Source: Clostridia bacterium (lineage in GTDB: Bacteria; Bacillota; Clostridia; Christensenellales; Aristaeellaceae). Taken from it: a stretch of DNA of 42,089 bases. This document shows positions 33,352 through 41,517 of this stretch, piece by piece (positions within the stretch are counted from its first letter, which is position 1; the number at the start of each line of letters is the position of its first letter). The notes under the pieces were generated by a model. It saw only the letters and a list, made by a program, of their open reading frames with translations, made no database searches and was not told the DNA's origin. The stretch is taken from NCBI GenBank assembly GCA_017404985.1, contig JAFRBK010000031.1:67114-109202 (forward strand), read 5' to 3'. A program made the translations under genes and the position numbers.

Positions 33352-33832
33352 AAGGAGGTGGTGCCCATGAGGGTATAGACCTGGTTCCCGGCATCTGTAT
33401 TCTGAAACACGAAAATCGAAAGGAGACTCGAAAACCATGAATGAAAGCAATTCCATCATTATCGCCGTAGATCACGGCTACGGCAACATCAAAACCGTGA
33501 ATACCGTTTTCCCTTCCAATGTCATCCCCTGTGACGGAGAGCCTGCCTTTGCCCAGGATAAGCTCTACTGGGCTGGCCGCTGGTATGCCATCGGCGATGG
33601 ACACAAGGAGTTCATTGACAATAAGACCCAGGACGATGATTATCTGCTGCTGACCATGGCGGCAATCGCCAAGGAGCTGGCGCTGATGAACCTGACCGAA
33701 GCGCAGGTGCATCTGGCTGTTGGTCTTCCGCTGACCTGGTTTGGTCAGCAGAGCGAATTCTTCTCGCGCTATCTGCTCCGTGTGCCTGTTCTGGACTATA
33801 CGTTCAATGACGTGGATTATCACGTAGAGCTG
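33352..33832 (+). repeat. parM 5' duplication, copy 1
   Basis: This 481-base stretch is about 96% identical to 36132-36612 without gaps. It covers the untranslated leader with AAGGAGGTGGTGCCC, a 3-codon frame ATG-AGG-GTA-TAG and the first ~130 codons of parM. Identity ends abruptly on both sides. Confidence 0.95.
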
Positions 33833-33868
33833 GTTAAATTAACAAGAGGTTTCAGCTTTGTCAGCTGA
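33437..33868 (+). pseudogene. Truncated ParM-like actin ATPase gene
   Basis: The first ~132 residues nearly match the intact ParM at 36217, differing at V29I, F108S, D120E and V130I. The frame then turns into unrelated sequence and stops after 11 more codons (VKLTRGFSFVS). It keeps the first phosphate loop VDHGYGNIKT but lacks the second phosphate and adenosine motifs, so it cannot be a working actin. Its own ribosome site AAAGGAG is intact, so a 143-residue fragment could still be made and might affect ParM filaments. An inverted repeat lies at its end (33846-33874). Confidence 0.85.
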
Positions 33869-33874
33869 AACCTC
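33846..33874. terminator. Hairpin at the break point of the parM copy
   Basis: GAGGTTTCAGCT and AGCTGAAACCTC form a perfect 12-bp stem with loop TTGTC. It starts 14 bases after the end of the 481-base repeat, contains the fragment's stop codon, and is followed by CCTTTGC on the plus strand and TTGTTAATTT on the minus strand. It may terminate both strands, including the lipoprotein gene at 33998. Confidence 0.65.
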
Positions 33875-33997
33875 CTTTGCTTCGACCAATAAAGAATTAT
33901 AAGTGTTCTCCCCGGAGTATGTTATTTGCACTCAATTCAGCCAATAAAAAGCCTTGCTCTCTTTCTTCTTGATTAAAATGTAAATTTTTAATTCATA

Positions 33998-34951
33998 TCA
34001 CGGAATCAGAAGATAATCGTTCTCTATCGCAGAATGAACCATGTCCTTCGAAAGAAAAGATTTCCAATAGTACACTCTTTGCGAATCAACTCCTACTAAT
34101 ATCAAATCTCCATAATGCGATTCATCCTCAATATTAGTGATTTTTTGTTCTCGAGATGCATATTCCATCCAAACAAAAGCAAGCGGTTCACTAAAACTTG
34201 TACTCTGATAGACACATTCGTCGAACATTATCGGATGGGGAATCCTGTCAATATTTGAACAAACAGAATAATCACGAGCAAGCCTCATGCTTTTATCTAC
34301 TATTTTTTCTATTTCCTCCTGTGATAGCTTCCCCTTCTTCTCAAAGCTTGAAATTTCTCCTACTATAGCAAGAGCATCCACCGATATAACCCTTTCATCT
34401 TGTGTCAACAATATCTGCATTATAGCATCTCTGTCAGCATCTTCAATTTCTTGCGCCCCCAAGATTTCCCATGCTTCTGAGTTATTTGAAGCAGCATGCA
34501 AGGGACCGAGGTAGACCAAAGGGAATATATCGAAGAGTTCCAGTTCCTTCAAAAATTGAGTCATACCATTTAAGGCTTTCTCTTGTTCATCGCGGCCAGA
34601 TGCCGGAATTGTAATCCCTATATAATCATCAGATAAAATCTTCCTCAAATCATCTGCTGTTTTGCATTTTAGCAAATCGTCGCCAAAACGTTGCCAGTCA
34701 TCAGTCGAATGCAGATTTTGTAGATGAATGGGAATAAGGCCATAATAAATTACTTTCTCATTAGATGTCAGATCAGCATCAACAAGATTAACAATGGTAC
34801 GAAACAATTCTGCAAGTTCCAAACCTCTTTCCTCGCTGAACTCGTTTGCTACTGTATTTTCTGTATTGGTATGCTGCGCCTCTCCTATAGATCGCGGGCA
34901 CCCAGTAAACATTATGACAAAACCTATGATAAAGAGCCAAATTCGTTTCAT
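33998..34951 (-). CDS. Lipoprotein of unknown function
   Basis: Starting at the ATG 34951, the 317-residue protein has a lipoprotein signal MKRIWLFIIGFVIMFTGC with Cys18 as the lipidation site. The mature protein is acidic with a helical middle (SQEEIEKIVDKSMRLARDY). I do not recognise a family. AGAGGG lies 8 bases before the chosen ATG; the frame extends 20 codons further upstream without a signal. It lies between the two parM copies as cargo. Confidence 0.65.
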   Translation of the reverse strand: MKRIWLFIIGFVIMFTGCPRSIGEAQHTNTENTVANEFSEERGLELAELFRTIVNLVDADLTSNEKVIYYGLIPIHLQNLHSTDDWQRFGDDLLKCKTADDLRKILSDDYIGITIPASGRDEQEKALNGMTQFLKELELFDIFPLVYLGPLHAASNNSEAWEILGAQEIEDADRDAIMQILLTQDERVISVDALAIVGEISSFEKKGKLSQEEIEKIVDKSMRLARDYSVCSNIDRIPHPIMFDECVYQSTSFSEPLAFVWMEYASREQKITNIEDESHYGDLILVGVDSQRVYYWKSFLSKDMVHSAIENDYLLIP

Positions 34952-35112
34952 AAAATGTTCCCTCTCAGTATTCTTGAGTAACCTTGGCCTGTGCTGTCTA
35001 AACATCATCAAAGTTTAGCATGATCCATGCCTAGAAGGCTGTCAGCCCATAGAAGTATAGAGACATCAGCTAAAGACCATGTCTTCACGCCACAGTCGCA
35101 CAGGTCGAGTAA

Positions 35113-35583
35113 TTACCGTTTTTTTACTCCTCGCGTATATTTAAAAGTATACCCTTTGGGAACATTGGATACTGAAAAGTGCACACTAATAACAGCATTT
35201 TGTGTTACCGTTAAATTCATTGATCCTGCTCCATCGTTTAATGTAATCTCTGTTTTTGATTTCTCGGTAACCCAAGTTGTTCCACTTTTATATCTTTCAA
35301 CCCATACCGTCACCTTATCCGGCGTTTTGGAAGGATGCGTTTTCCCTGTTGCTTTTCCAACAAATGCACAATCTTTAAAGTAAATCGTTATTTTGCCATC
35401 ACTTGGTGCCTGAAGTGCTGGGCTCATTGTTCCTGCAGTTTTTCCACTTCCTTCATATGGCAATGCTTTTACATTATTAGGGTCACGTACTGCTCGAATT
35501 GAAATGTCCCCAGCAGCAAAACAATTAGTCACACTCAGAACCAATATTGTCAAGGTCGCAATAACAGTAATAATCTTCTTCAT
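35113..35583 (-). CDS. Small secreted beta-rich protein
   Basis: Starting at ATG 35583 (GGAAGGAAACC upstream), the 156-residue protein has a signal peptide ending NCFAAG. The mature part is rich in Thr, Lys and Val, with alternating hydrophobics. VTVWVERYKSGTTWVTEKS resembles a segment of the lipoprotein at 28763, and both genes share a similar upstream stretch. The basic end (YTRGVKKR) is notable. Function unknown. Confidence 0.7.
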   Translation of the reverse strand: MKKIITVIATLTILVLSVTNCFAAGDISIRAVRDPNNVKALPYEGSGKTAGTMSPALQAPSDGKITIYFKDCAFVGKATGKTHPSKTPDKVTVWVERYKSGTTWVTEKSKTEITLNDGAGSMNLTVTQNAVISVHFSVSNVPKGYTFKYTRGVKKR

Positions 35584-35817
35584 CGGTTTCCTTCCTTTCG
35601 AAAATACCATCGTTTATCTTTTTGAATCAATGTCGATATAACTCTCTCTTTGCTCGGATCCCTACAATGCGCCACAATTACTTCCACCTTTCAGATAAGA
35701 AATGTTTGATTCCATAATAAATTGACAATCAAAAAAGGCTATTTGTGACACTTTCTCAATAATATAATTTCGAACGAGAGAGCCACTTTGCACGGAGTTT
35801 TTGAGCCACCATCACGC

Positions 35818-35855
35818 GGGGTGAAAAAGCCGTGACGGGTGGCTCTATAAAATAC
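35818..35855 (-). terminator. Inverted repeat in the gap between the secreted-protein gene and parM
   Basis: GAGCCACCATCACG and CGTGACGGGTGGCTC pair with one mismatch or bulge; the minus strand continues AAAAACTCC. It could be a terminator of a lost gene. The rest of 35611-36060 shows the shared upstream stretch at 35705-35750 and otherwise only AT-rich sequence. Confidence 0.4.
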
Positions 35856-36064
35856 GTATCAACCATCAAGGCTGCCCTTATACCAGTATCCAGTTCATTG
35901 ATATTGTTAAGAATCTGGATCTCCGTCAGAGTATGATATACTCGCAATTAGAAGCAGAAAATTATGTGAATAAATCCTCATCAGTTTCAACGAAAAAAGA
36001 GACACGATGAGACAGACGAAGACAAAAAAATAGACAAAAATGGCTATTGTAGCCAGCAACTGAG

Positions 36065-36220
36065 ATGAATCAGCAGCTGGCTATAGTTATTACGACGACA
36101 GCAATGTCGGCGTTTTTTCTTGCCTGTTTTGAAGGAGGTGGTGCCCATGAGGGTATAGACCTGGTTCCCGGCATCAGAATTCTTAAACACGAAAATCGAA
36201 AGGAGACTCGAAAACCATGA
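36065..36220 (+). CDS. Possible small membrane peptide upstream of parM
   Basis: This short frame encodes 51 residues with a hydrophobic stretch (LAIVITTTAMSAFFLACF, residues 5-22) and a basic tail (KHENRKETRKP). Its stop overlaps the parM ATG (ATGA), suggesting coupling. However it has no clear ribosome site, and a terminator-like hairpin (36092-36119) lies inside it. The duplicate at 33352 keeps the last 30 codons but not the start. It may not be a gene. Confidence 0.3.
   Translation: MNQQLAIVITTTAMSAFFLACFEGGGAHEGIDLVPGIRILKHENRKETRKP
36092..36119 (+). terminator. Terminator-like hairpin before parM
   Basis: ACGACGACA and TGTCGGCGT form a 9-bp stem with one mismatch and a GCAA loop, followed by TTTTTTC. 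A second inverted repeat TAGCCAGC/GCTGGCTA (36051-36083) lies just before. The pair may end a small RNA or attenuate parM. Confidence 0.6.
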
Positions 36221-36612
36221 ATGAAAGCAATTCCATCATTATCGCCGTAGATCACGGCTACGGCAATATCAAAACCGTGAATACCGTTTTCCCTTCCAAT
36301 ATCATCCCTTGCGACGGCGAGCCCGCCTTTGCCCAGGATAAGCTCTACTGGGCTGGCCGCTGGTATGCCATTGGCGACGGACACAAGGAGTTCATTGACA
36401 ATAAAACCCAGGACGATGATTATCTGCTGCTGACCATGGCGGCAATTGCCAAGGAGCTGGCGCTGATGAACCTGACCGAAGCGCAGGTGCATCTGGCTGT
36501 TGGCCTTCCGCTGACCTGGTTTGGTCAGCAGAGCGAATCCTTCTCGCGCTATCTGCTCCGCGTGCCTGTTCTGGAGTATACGTTCAATGACGTGGATTAT
36601 CACATAGAGCTG
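36132..36612 (+). repeat. parM 5' duplication, copy 2
   Basis: This is the second copy of the 481-base direct repeat (offset 2780 from copy 1), leading into the intact parM. Confidence 0.95.
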
Positions 36613-37140
36613 ACCGGCGCTTACGTCTTTCCTCAGGGGTTGGCCGCTGTTTCCGGAAGGATGCGGAGTTTTACTGGCACCAACATGCTCTGCGATATCG
36701 GCAATGGCACCATGAGCAGCATGTTTATCATTAACGGAAATCCGCAGCAGGAGAGGATGTTCATGGAGAAGTACGGCACATATCAATGCACCCTGGCCGT
36801 GCGGGAAGCACTGATGAAGAAGCTCCATCTTTCTGTCCATGACAGCGAAATCGAGCAGGTGCTTCGTACCGGCTGTTCGGATTCCCTGAGTGAGCGGGTG
36901 CTCGAAACTATCCATGAAGCCGCAAAAGTCTATGTCGAAGGCATCATGCGCAGCCTGCGGGAACATGGATATAATGAAGAAACAACCAAGCTTTATCTGA
37001 TGGGCGGCGGCGCTGTCCTCGTGAAGAACTTCGGTGAATATGACAGCAACACTGTAACGTTCAATGAGGATATTCATGCCACGGCCAAGGGATATCAGGC
37101 GCTGGCTGAATTCAAGCGGAAGAATGGTGCTTCCCGATGA
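36217..37140 (+). CDS. parM: ParM/StbA-family plasmid segregation ATPase
   Basis: ParM is an actin-like ATPase whose filaments push plasmid copies apart. Of 307 residues, VDHGYGNIKT (11-20) is the first phosphate loop, CDIGNGT (159-165) the second, and LYLMGGGAVLVK (259-270) the adenosine motif, all intact. GAAAGGAG stands before the ATG. The stop overlaps the next gene start (ATGA), the classic parM-parR layout. Presence in an integrated element points to a plasmid phase or circular form that is actively partitioned. Confidence 0.9.
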   Translation: MNESNSIIIAVDHGYGNIKTVNTVFPSNIIPCDGEPAFAQDKLYWAGRWYAIGDGHKEFIDNKTQDDDYLLLTMAAIAKELALMNLTEAQVHLAVGLPLTWFGQQSESFSRYLLRVPVLEYTFNDVDYHIELTGAYVFPQGLAAVSGRMRSFTGTNMLCDIGNGTMSSMFIINGNPQQERMFMEKYGTYQCTLAVREALMKKLHLSVHDSEIEQVLRTGCSDSLSERVLETIHEAAKVYVEGIMRSLREHGYNEETTKLYLMGGGAVLVKNFGEYDSNTVTFNEDIHATAKGYQALAEFKRKNGASR

Positions 37141-37490
37141 GCAGAGAGAGCAGTCAGAAATTTCTGGTGCGGCTGAATCTGAATAAGCCTGCTCACCGGA
37201 AAGCCTGGGAGAAATTGCAGGCGCGAAAAGACAAATCATATACCGACATGATTGTATCCGCGCTCTGCATGGAGGAACAGGCAGCTTCCAGCGTAAGGGA
37301 TCCTCCTATGGAAGGCACGAAGGAAGCTGCAATTCGCAGGATCATACAGGAAGAATTGCAAGCAATCTTCCAAAGCAATCCAATGATCCTGACGAAACCA
37401 GACAGGGAGGCGGTCATACCGGAAGATATTTCACCATCTTCCGATGAGGATCTGAACGCCTCCCTGAACTTCATTGACACTTTTCTGTGA
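37137..37490 (+). CDS. parR: ParR-like centromere-binding protein
   Basis: The 117-residue protein follows parM with a 4-base overlap. The N-terminal half (FLVRLNLNKPAHRKAWEKLQ, ARKDKSYTDMIVSALCME) looks like a ribbon-helix-helix DNA-binding domain. The C-terminal tail is acidic and should contact the ParM filament. A large dyad starts at its stop codon. The call rests on position and this layout; sequence similarity within ParR is always weak. Confidence 0.7.
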   Translation: MSRESSQKFLVRLNLNKPAHRKAWEKLQARKDKSYTDMIVSALCMEEQAASSVRDPPMEGTKEAAIRRIIQEELQAIFQSNPMILTKPDREAVIPEDISPSSDEDLNASLNFIDTFL

Positions 37491-37550
37491 TATCAGTCCG
37501 ATATCGCTTTTTTATTGGAAACAATAAAGCGATATCAGGGCGATATCACA
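37486..37550. repeat. Four-copy GATATC dyad after parR (candidate parC centromere)
   Basis: GATATC occurs at 37489, 37500, 37531 and 37542, placed symmetrically about position 37518. The arms extend to TGTGATATC ... GATATCACA and inner GATATCGCTTT ... AAAGCGATATC. Each arm holds two sites 11 bases apart, one helical turn. This fits a binding array for ParR, or a fold-back terminator. Confidence 0.6.
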
Positions 37551-37559
37551 TGCGGGGAG

Positions 37560-37771
37560 TCCAGAGGGAAACCCTCTGGGCCTGGTGCAGGGCGGCAGCG
37601 TCTGCGCGGGATGCAAGGGGAAGACCCTTGCCGGGAGTGCAGAGGGCAGCGCCCTTGCCCTGAGTCCAGAGGCGGAGCGCTCTGGGTCGGGTGCAGGGTG
37701 ACAACGCCTGCGCGGGATGCAAGGGGAAGACCCTTGCCGGGAATCCAAAGGGCAGCGCCCGTGGCCCAGTC
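37560..37771. repeat. GC-rich tandem repeat with 106-base period
   Basis: A unit of about 106 bases occurs twice: the string TGCGCGGGATGCAAGGGGAA recurs at 37603 and 37709. Each unit contains several small hairpins, for example GCAAGGG/CCCTTGC and AGAGGG/CCCTCT. The stretch is far more GC-rich than its surroundings and has no open frame of interest. It sits between parR and the relaxase gene. Confidence 0.75.
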
Positions 37772-37810
37772 ATGTGTCGAAAGCGCAGCGGCCCGTAGGG
37801 TTCGACACAT
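37772..37810. other. Candidate oriT hairpin upstream of the relaxase gene
   Basis: ATGTGTCGAA and TTCGACACAT form a perfect 10-bp stem around a GC-rich loop. It lies about 100 bases before the relaxase start, a normal place for an origin of transfer. The nick site cannot be seen from sequence alone. Confidence 0.45.
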
Positions 37811-37908
37811 AGTACTGGGTATTACCTGTCGTTTCAACAGGCCTTTAAGCGTCTCAGCTCCTCCCCGCCGTCCCAACACAATCCCAACCAAGAAAGGAGG
37901 TGAACCCC

Positions 37909-39222
37909 ATGGCGGCTCAAAGAGTATCCCGTCATAATGGTCGCGCCGGAAAATCAGGAGCTTACAGTTCCAAACATAATGACCGGCAATTCGACGCGGA
38001 AAATGCGGAACACATCAACAAAACCCGGATGCTGCAAAACGTCTACTGGGATTATCTGAACGGAGAACGCACTCACGCGGAACAGCCGGCTGGAGAATAT
38101 CCATCCTTTCAGACCATGGAGAAGCAGTTCTACACGGAACGATACTCCGGATATCTTTCCGGACAGGCGGAACGAAATCGAAAATCCGGGCATTCCAATC
38201 GGAACCGAACAGTGGATGATCTACTTCACGACAAAAGGATCTGCCCGGAAGAGACAATTTTGCAGATTGGAAAGGAAGGTAGCGAGACCCCGCCGGAAGT
38301 GCTGCTGGAAGTGGTGCATGAATATCATGATCGCTTCAACCAGCAGTTCGGTGAACACGTTCACATCATTGATTGGGCACTGCATCTGGACGAGACGACA
38401 CCCCATGTCCACGAACGGCATGTCTTTGATATGCAAAACGGACACGGAGAAATCGAACCGAAGCAGGAAAAGGCGCTGGAGCTGATGGGTATTCCGCTGC
38501 CGAAGCCTGATCAGAAGCCGGGTAAATACAACAATCGGAAAATGACATTCGACGCTGTATGCCGGGAAATGTTCATTGATGTTTGCAAAGAGCATGACAT
38601 TTCGATTGAAGAAGAACCGATCTACGGCGGACAGGCTTACCGGGAGAAGAATGATTTCATCATCGAATCCCAACGGTCGGAAATCGCAGAGCAGCAGGAA
38701 ACGATCAGCCAGCAGCAACAGACCCTGGCCATTCTCCAGGCGCAGCAGGCCCAAAACAGCCAGATCCTGCTTCAGCAGCAGGCGACGATCAGCAACAATG
38801 CTTCCTTGCTGGAAGATGAACAGAAGCTGATTGACAGCATCGCGGCCAAAGTGCATGACGAAGCCGTCAATCTGACTATTGAAAACACCGTGAAGACTGT
38901 TCAGGCAGATAACGTGACAAGGCTGACCGCCTTCAAAGAGAAGCATACTGCTCCTGAAAGTAAACGCAGCCCCGAAATCCGGAAACTGATCAGCGATTGC
39001 CTTGACGCAGTCATTGCGTTGATCCGGAATCGAACCGACAAACTGATCCAGCGGGTCAAGGAAAAGCTGCTAGGACCCGACATTCGCACGGAAAGCATTC
39101 GGAAAATTGGAGAGGAGATCAAGCCTTCCATTCATGCGATGCTTCGTGAATTCAGGGAGAAGCAGCAAAATGCATCATCCAGAAGCAAAATGATTCATCG
39201 CGAAAGCCATGAATCCCGGTAA
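37909..39222 (+). CDS. MobV-like mobilization relaxase
   Basis: The relaxase nicks oriT and pilots one strand during transfer. The 437-residue protein starts SRHNGRAGKSGAY and has KHNDR, near the N-terminal motif of Mob_Pre/MobV relaxases. The metal site HLDETTPHVHER lies at about residues 162-173 (H-x-D-E-x-x-P-H-x-H). Residues ~245-310 form a Gln-rich coiled coil. The C-terminus is basic. The ATG at 37909 has AAGGAGG 8 bases upstream; a GTG start 3 codons earlier is less likely. MobL-type assignment is the alternative. Confidence 0.85.
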   Translation: MAAQRVSRHNGRAGKSGAYSSKHNDRQFDAENAEHINKTRMLQNVYWDYLNGERTHAEQPAGEYPSFQTMEKQFYTERYSGYLSGQAERNRKSGHSNRNRTVDDLLHDKRICPEETILQIGKEGSETPPEVLLEVVHEYHDRFNQQFGEHVHIIDWALHLDETTPHVHERHVFDMQNGHGEIEPKQEKALELMGIPLPKPDQKPGKYNNRKMTFDAVCREMFIDVCKEHDISIEEEPIYGGQAYREKNDFIIESQRSEIAEQQETISQQQQTLAILQAQQAQNSQILLQQQATISNNASLLEDEQKLIDSIAAKVHDEAVNLTIENTVKTVQADNVTRLTAFKEKHTAPESKRSPEIRKLISDCLDAVIALIRNRTDKLIQRVKEKLLGPDIRTESIRKIGEEIKPSIHAMLREFREKQQNASSRSKMIHRESHESR

Positions 39223-39367
39223 CCATGACAATTGAATATTATTGATTTCTCTGGTCATCCGCGACCGGAGCATTGTAATGATCACAGGATGTAGGCTTAC
39301 ATTCCTGGGGGACCTTATGTGCCTTCTGCAGAGGACTTTCCACTGTTCCCCAATCGGTACCCTTTCT

Positions 39368-39397
39368 GACCGCCGGAAAAGCTAGCGCCGGCGGTCC
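39368..39397 (+). terminator. Hairpin between the relaxase and primase genes
   Basis: GACCGCCGG and CCGGCGGTC form a perfect stem followed by CTTTCATTTCT. It may end the relaxase transcript. The rest of 39223-39425 shows no gene. Confidence 0.55.
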
Positions 39398-39425
39398 TTT
39401 CATTTCTGAAGACTTTGGAGGAAAC

Positions 39426-40043
39426 ATGAGTATCTACAAAACGGTAAAGGCTGCCGTCTCCACAAGGGACGCGGCAGAATTTTACGGGTTTTCCGTAAAC
39501 AGATACGGAAAAATGCGCTGTCCGTTTCATGATGACAGAAACCCTTCCATGAAAGTGGATGAAAGATTTTATTGCTTTGGCTGCCAGGAAACCGGAGACG
39601 TGATCGACTTCGTTGCCCGGATATTTAACCTGCGTCCATATGAAGCGGCCCGAAAGCTGATGGCGGATTTCCACATTGACCCCAACACACCTCCCGCCGC
39701 GGAGAATCCTGCCATACAGATGCGGATTCAGGAATATCAGGCAGAGATACAATGCATCCGGGCGCTGGTTGAATATGAAGCCCTGCTGAAGCATGACAAA
39801 GAACGATTCGCGCCGGCGATCACTGACGAATTCTGGCACGAACGATTTGTCACTTCTATCAGTACACTGCCGGTGATCGATCATTATCTTTCTGAACTGT
39901 ACTGCGGTGATCCTGTTATTCGCAAGATGACAGTAAGGGACCTGATCGACAGCAGCATGATCAAAAAGATTGAACAAGCGCTTACTGAAGCGCGAAAGGA
40001 GAAAAACAACCATGAGCACGAACAACCCTGCAGAGCGGCCTGA
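39426..40043 (+). CDS. CHC2 zinc-finger primase-like protein
   Basis: The 205-residue protein starts with a DnaG-type zinc-binding domain: CPFHDDRNPSMKVD (C-x2-H) and YCFGCQETGDVIDFV (C-x2-C). No TOPRIM domain follows, so it is a short primase component rather than a full DnaG. TTGGAGGAAAC stands before the ATG. The helicase gene begins in its last 32 bases, so the two are coupled. It is probably part of the element's own replication module. Confidence 0.85.
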   Translation: MSIYKTVKAAVSTRDAAEFYGFSVNRYGKMRCPFHDDRNPSMKVDERFYCFGCQETGDVIDFVARIFNLRPYEAARKLMADFHIDPNTPPAAENPAIQMRIQEYQAEIQCIRALVEYEALLKHDKERFAPAITDEFWHERFVTSISTLPVIDHYLSELYCGDPVIRKMTVRDLIDSSMIKKIEQALTEARKEKNNHEHEQPCRAA

Positions 40044-41409
40044 CTGGTGGCCGGACTGGTATGATGGAAAAAATATTGATGAAACACTCTTCTGCCAGGC
40101 CTTCATTCAGGATCATCCGCTCAAATACTGCGAAAATGCATTTTTCACAAAGGAAGGCGTTCTGGCCGACCTTTCCCTCCTAAAAAAGGGCATTCATAAC
40201 GCAATCCGATCCTTTGCGCACACCAATGTATCCAAGAAGATATTCAACCTGGTGGAATTGATGAAAATCATAGCATTTTCCAGTGATCTTCCCCCACAGG
40301 ACGATCGGATTCATCTGGCAAACGGAACCCTGCTCCTGGACGGAACCTTTTTGGAAGAAAAAAACGAGATCGTCCGGAGCCGGTTCCCAATCAGTTATAA
40401 CCCTGATGCAGCCAAGTCTGAGCGCTGGCTGCATTTTTTGAATGATCTCTTGTACCCAGAGGACATCCAGACACTTCAGGAATTTATCGGCTACTGCCTG
40501 ATTCCCAGCAACAAAGGCCAGCGGATGATGGTCATCAAGGGAAACGGCGGAGAAGGAAAAAGTCAGATCGGCACTGTTCTTCTGAAGCTGTTCGGTAACA
40601 GCAACGCCAAGGATGGCAGCGTCGGCAAGGTATCGGAAAACCGTTTTGCCCGGGCTGATCTGGAGCACATCCATCTGATGATCGACGATGATATGCGTAT
40701 GGAGGCCCTGAAGCAGACCAACTATGTCAAGTCCCTTGTGACCGCGCAGGGCAAAGTGGATCTGGAACGAAAAGGAAAGCAAAGCTATCAGGGCTACATG
40801 TATGCCCGTCTGCTCGCTTTTTCCAATGGTGATCTGCAGTCCCTATATGACCGGAGTGATGGTTTTTACCGCCGGCAGCTGATCCTGACCACAAAGGAAA
40901 AAGCCGCTGACCGCACGGATAATCCGAATCTGGCTAAAGAAATGTGTCAAGAGGTGGAAGGTATCTTTCTCTGGGCCTTTGAAGGCTTGCAGCGTCTGGT
41001 TTCCAACAACTTCCGATTTACGGAAAGCGATCGCACCAAGGCAAATCGCAATGTGGTAAAGCAGGATGCCAACAACGTGATTATCTTCATGGAATCCACA
41101 GGCTATATCCGTTTTGATCCAGATGCGTCCATCAGTTCGCTTGAACTGTACCGTGTTTATCAGATCTGGTGTCAGGAAAACGCTTTTGCGCCGCTTAAGC
41201 AGCGAAGTTTCAGCGACTTCCTGATCGCAAATCTGAATAAATACGGGATCGAACGGGACGGTAACCTGTGCAACGCTGCTGGACGTCGGGTCAGGGGCTT
41301 TAAGGGAATCGGGGCTGTACTCCGGCTCCCCATGGAAACCGCCGACGGGTGGCAGAAAAATTGGCCAGCTGATAATCCCTTTGAGCAGAACGCTATAAGG
41401 GAGAATTAA
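40012..41409 (+). CDS. P4-type (phage/plasmid primase) superfamily 3 helicase
   Basis: The 465-residue protein has Walker A GNGGEGKS (about residues 179-186), the acidic Walker B IHLMIDDDM (about 222-230) and a sensor region LLAFSNGDL, as in DUF5906/D5-type helicases. C-terminal residues ~355-410 (IIFMESTGYIRFD ... LYRVYQIWCQENAF) form a winged-helix-like part. The frame extends 14 codons upstream, but the ATG at 40012 follows GAAAGGAG. With the CHC2 protein it would start replication of the excised form. Confidence 0.88.
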   Translation: MSTNNPAERPDWWPDWYDGKNIDETLFCQAFIQDHPLKYCENAFFTKEGVLADLSLLKKGIHNAIRSFAHTNVSKKIFNLVELMKIIAFSSDLPPQDDRIHLANGTLLLDGTFLEEKNEIVRSRFPISYNPDAAKSERWLHFLNDLLYPEDIQTLQEFIGYCLIPSNKGQRMMVIKGNGGEGKSQIGTVLLKLFGNSNAKDGSVGKVSENRFARADLEHIHLMIDDDMRMEALKQTNYVKSLVTAQGKVDLERKGKQSYQGYMYARLLAFSNGDLQSLYDRSDGFYRRQLILTTKEKAADRTDNPNLAKEMCQEVEGIFLWAFEGLQRLVSNNFRFTESDRTKANRNVVKQDANNVIIFMESTGYIRFDPDASISSLELYRVYQIWCQENAFAPLKQRSFSDFLIANLNKYGIERDGNLCNAAGRRVRGFKGIGAVLRLPMETADGWQKNWPADNPFEQNAIREN

Positions 41410-41426
41410 GCCAAGACTCTGCGTAT

Positions 41427-41462
41427 GTGCGTTCCAGCGTGTCAATGAGCACAGGAACGCAC
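41427..41462 (+). terminator. Hairpin after the helicase gene
   Basis: GTGCGTTCC and GGAACGCAC form a 9-bp stem 17 bases after the helicase stop. There is no T-run, so termination is uncertain. Confidence 0.4.
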
Positions 41463-41517
41463 GCACGCAAAAATCAACCGACTTCTCACTATTATAATGA
41501 AAGGAAAATTGCTTACT

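Noticed and set aside
35756-35947. 63-residue minus-strand frame
   Set aside because: No ribosome site, unremarkable composition, and it spans an inverted repeat; not enough support for a gene.
36070-37239. 389-residue frame antisense to parM
   Set aside because: It is the shadow of parM; its counterpart exists opposite copy 1 simply because the DNA is duplicated.
37512-37899. Open frames in the GC-rich repeat region
   Set aside because: They consist of repeated hairpin sequence translated in several frames, with no start signals.
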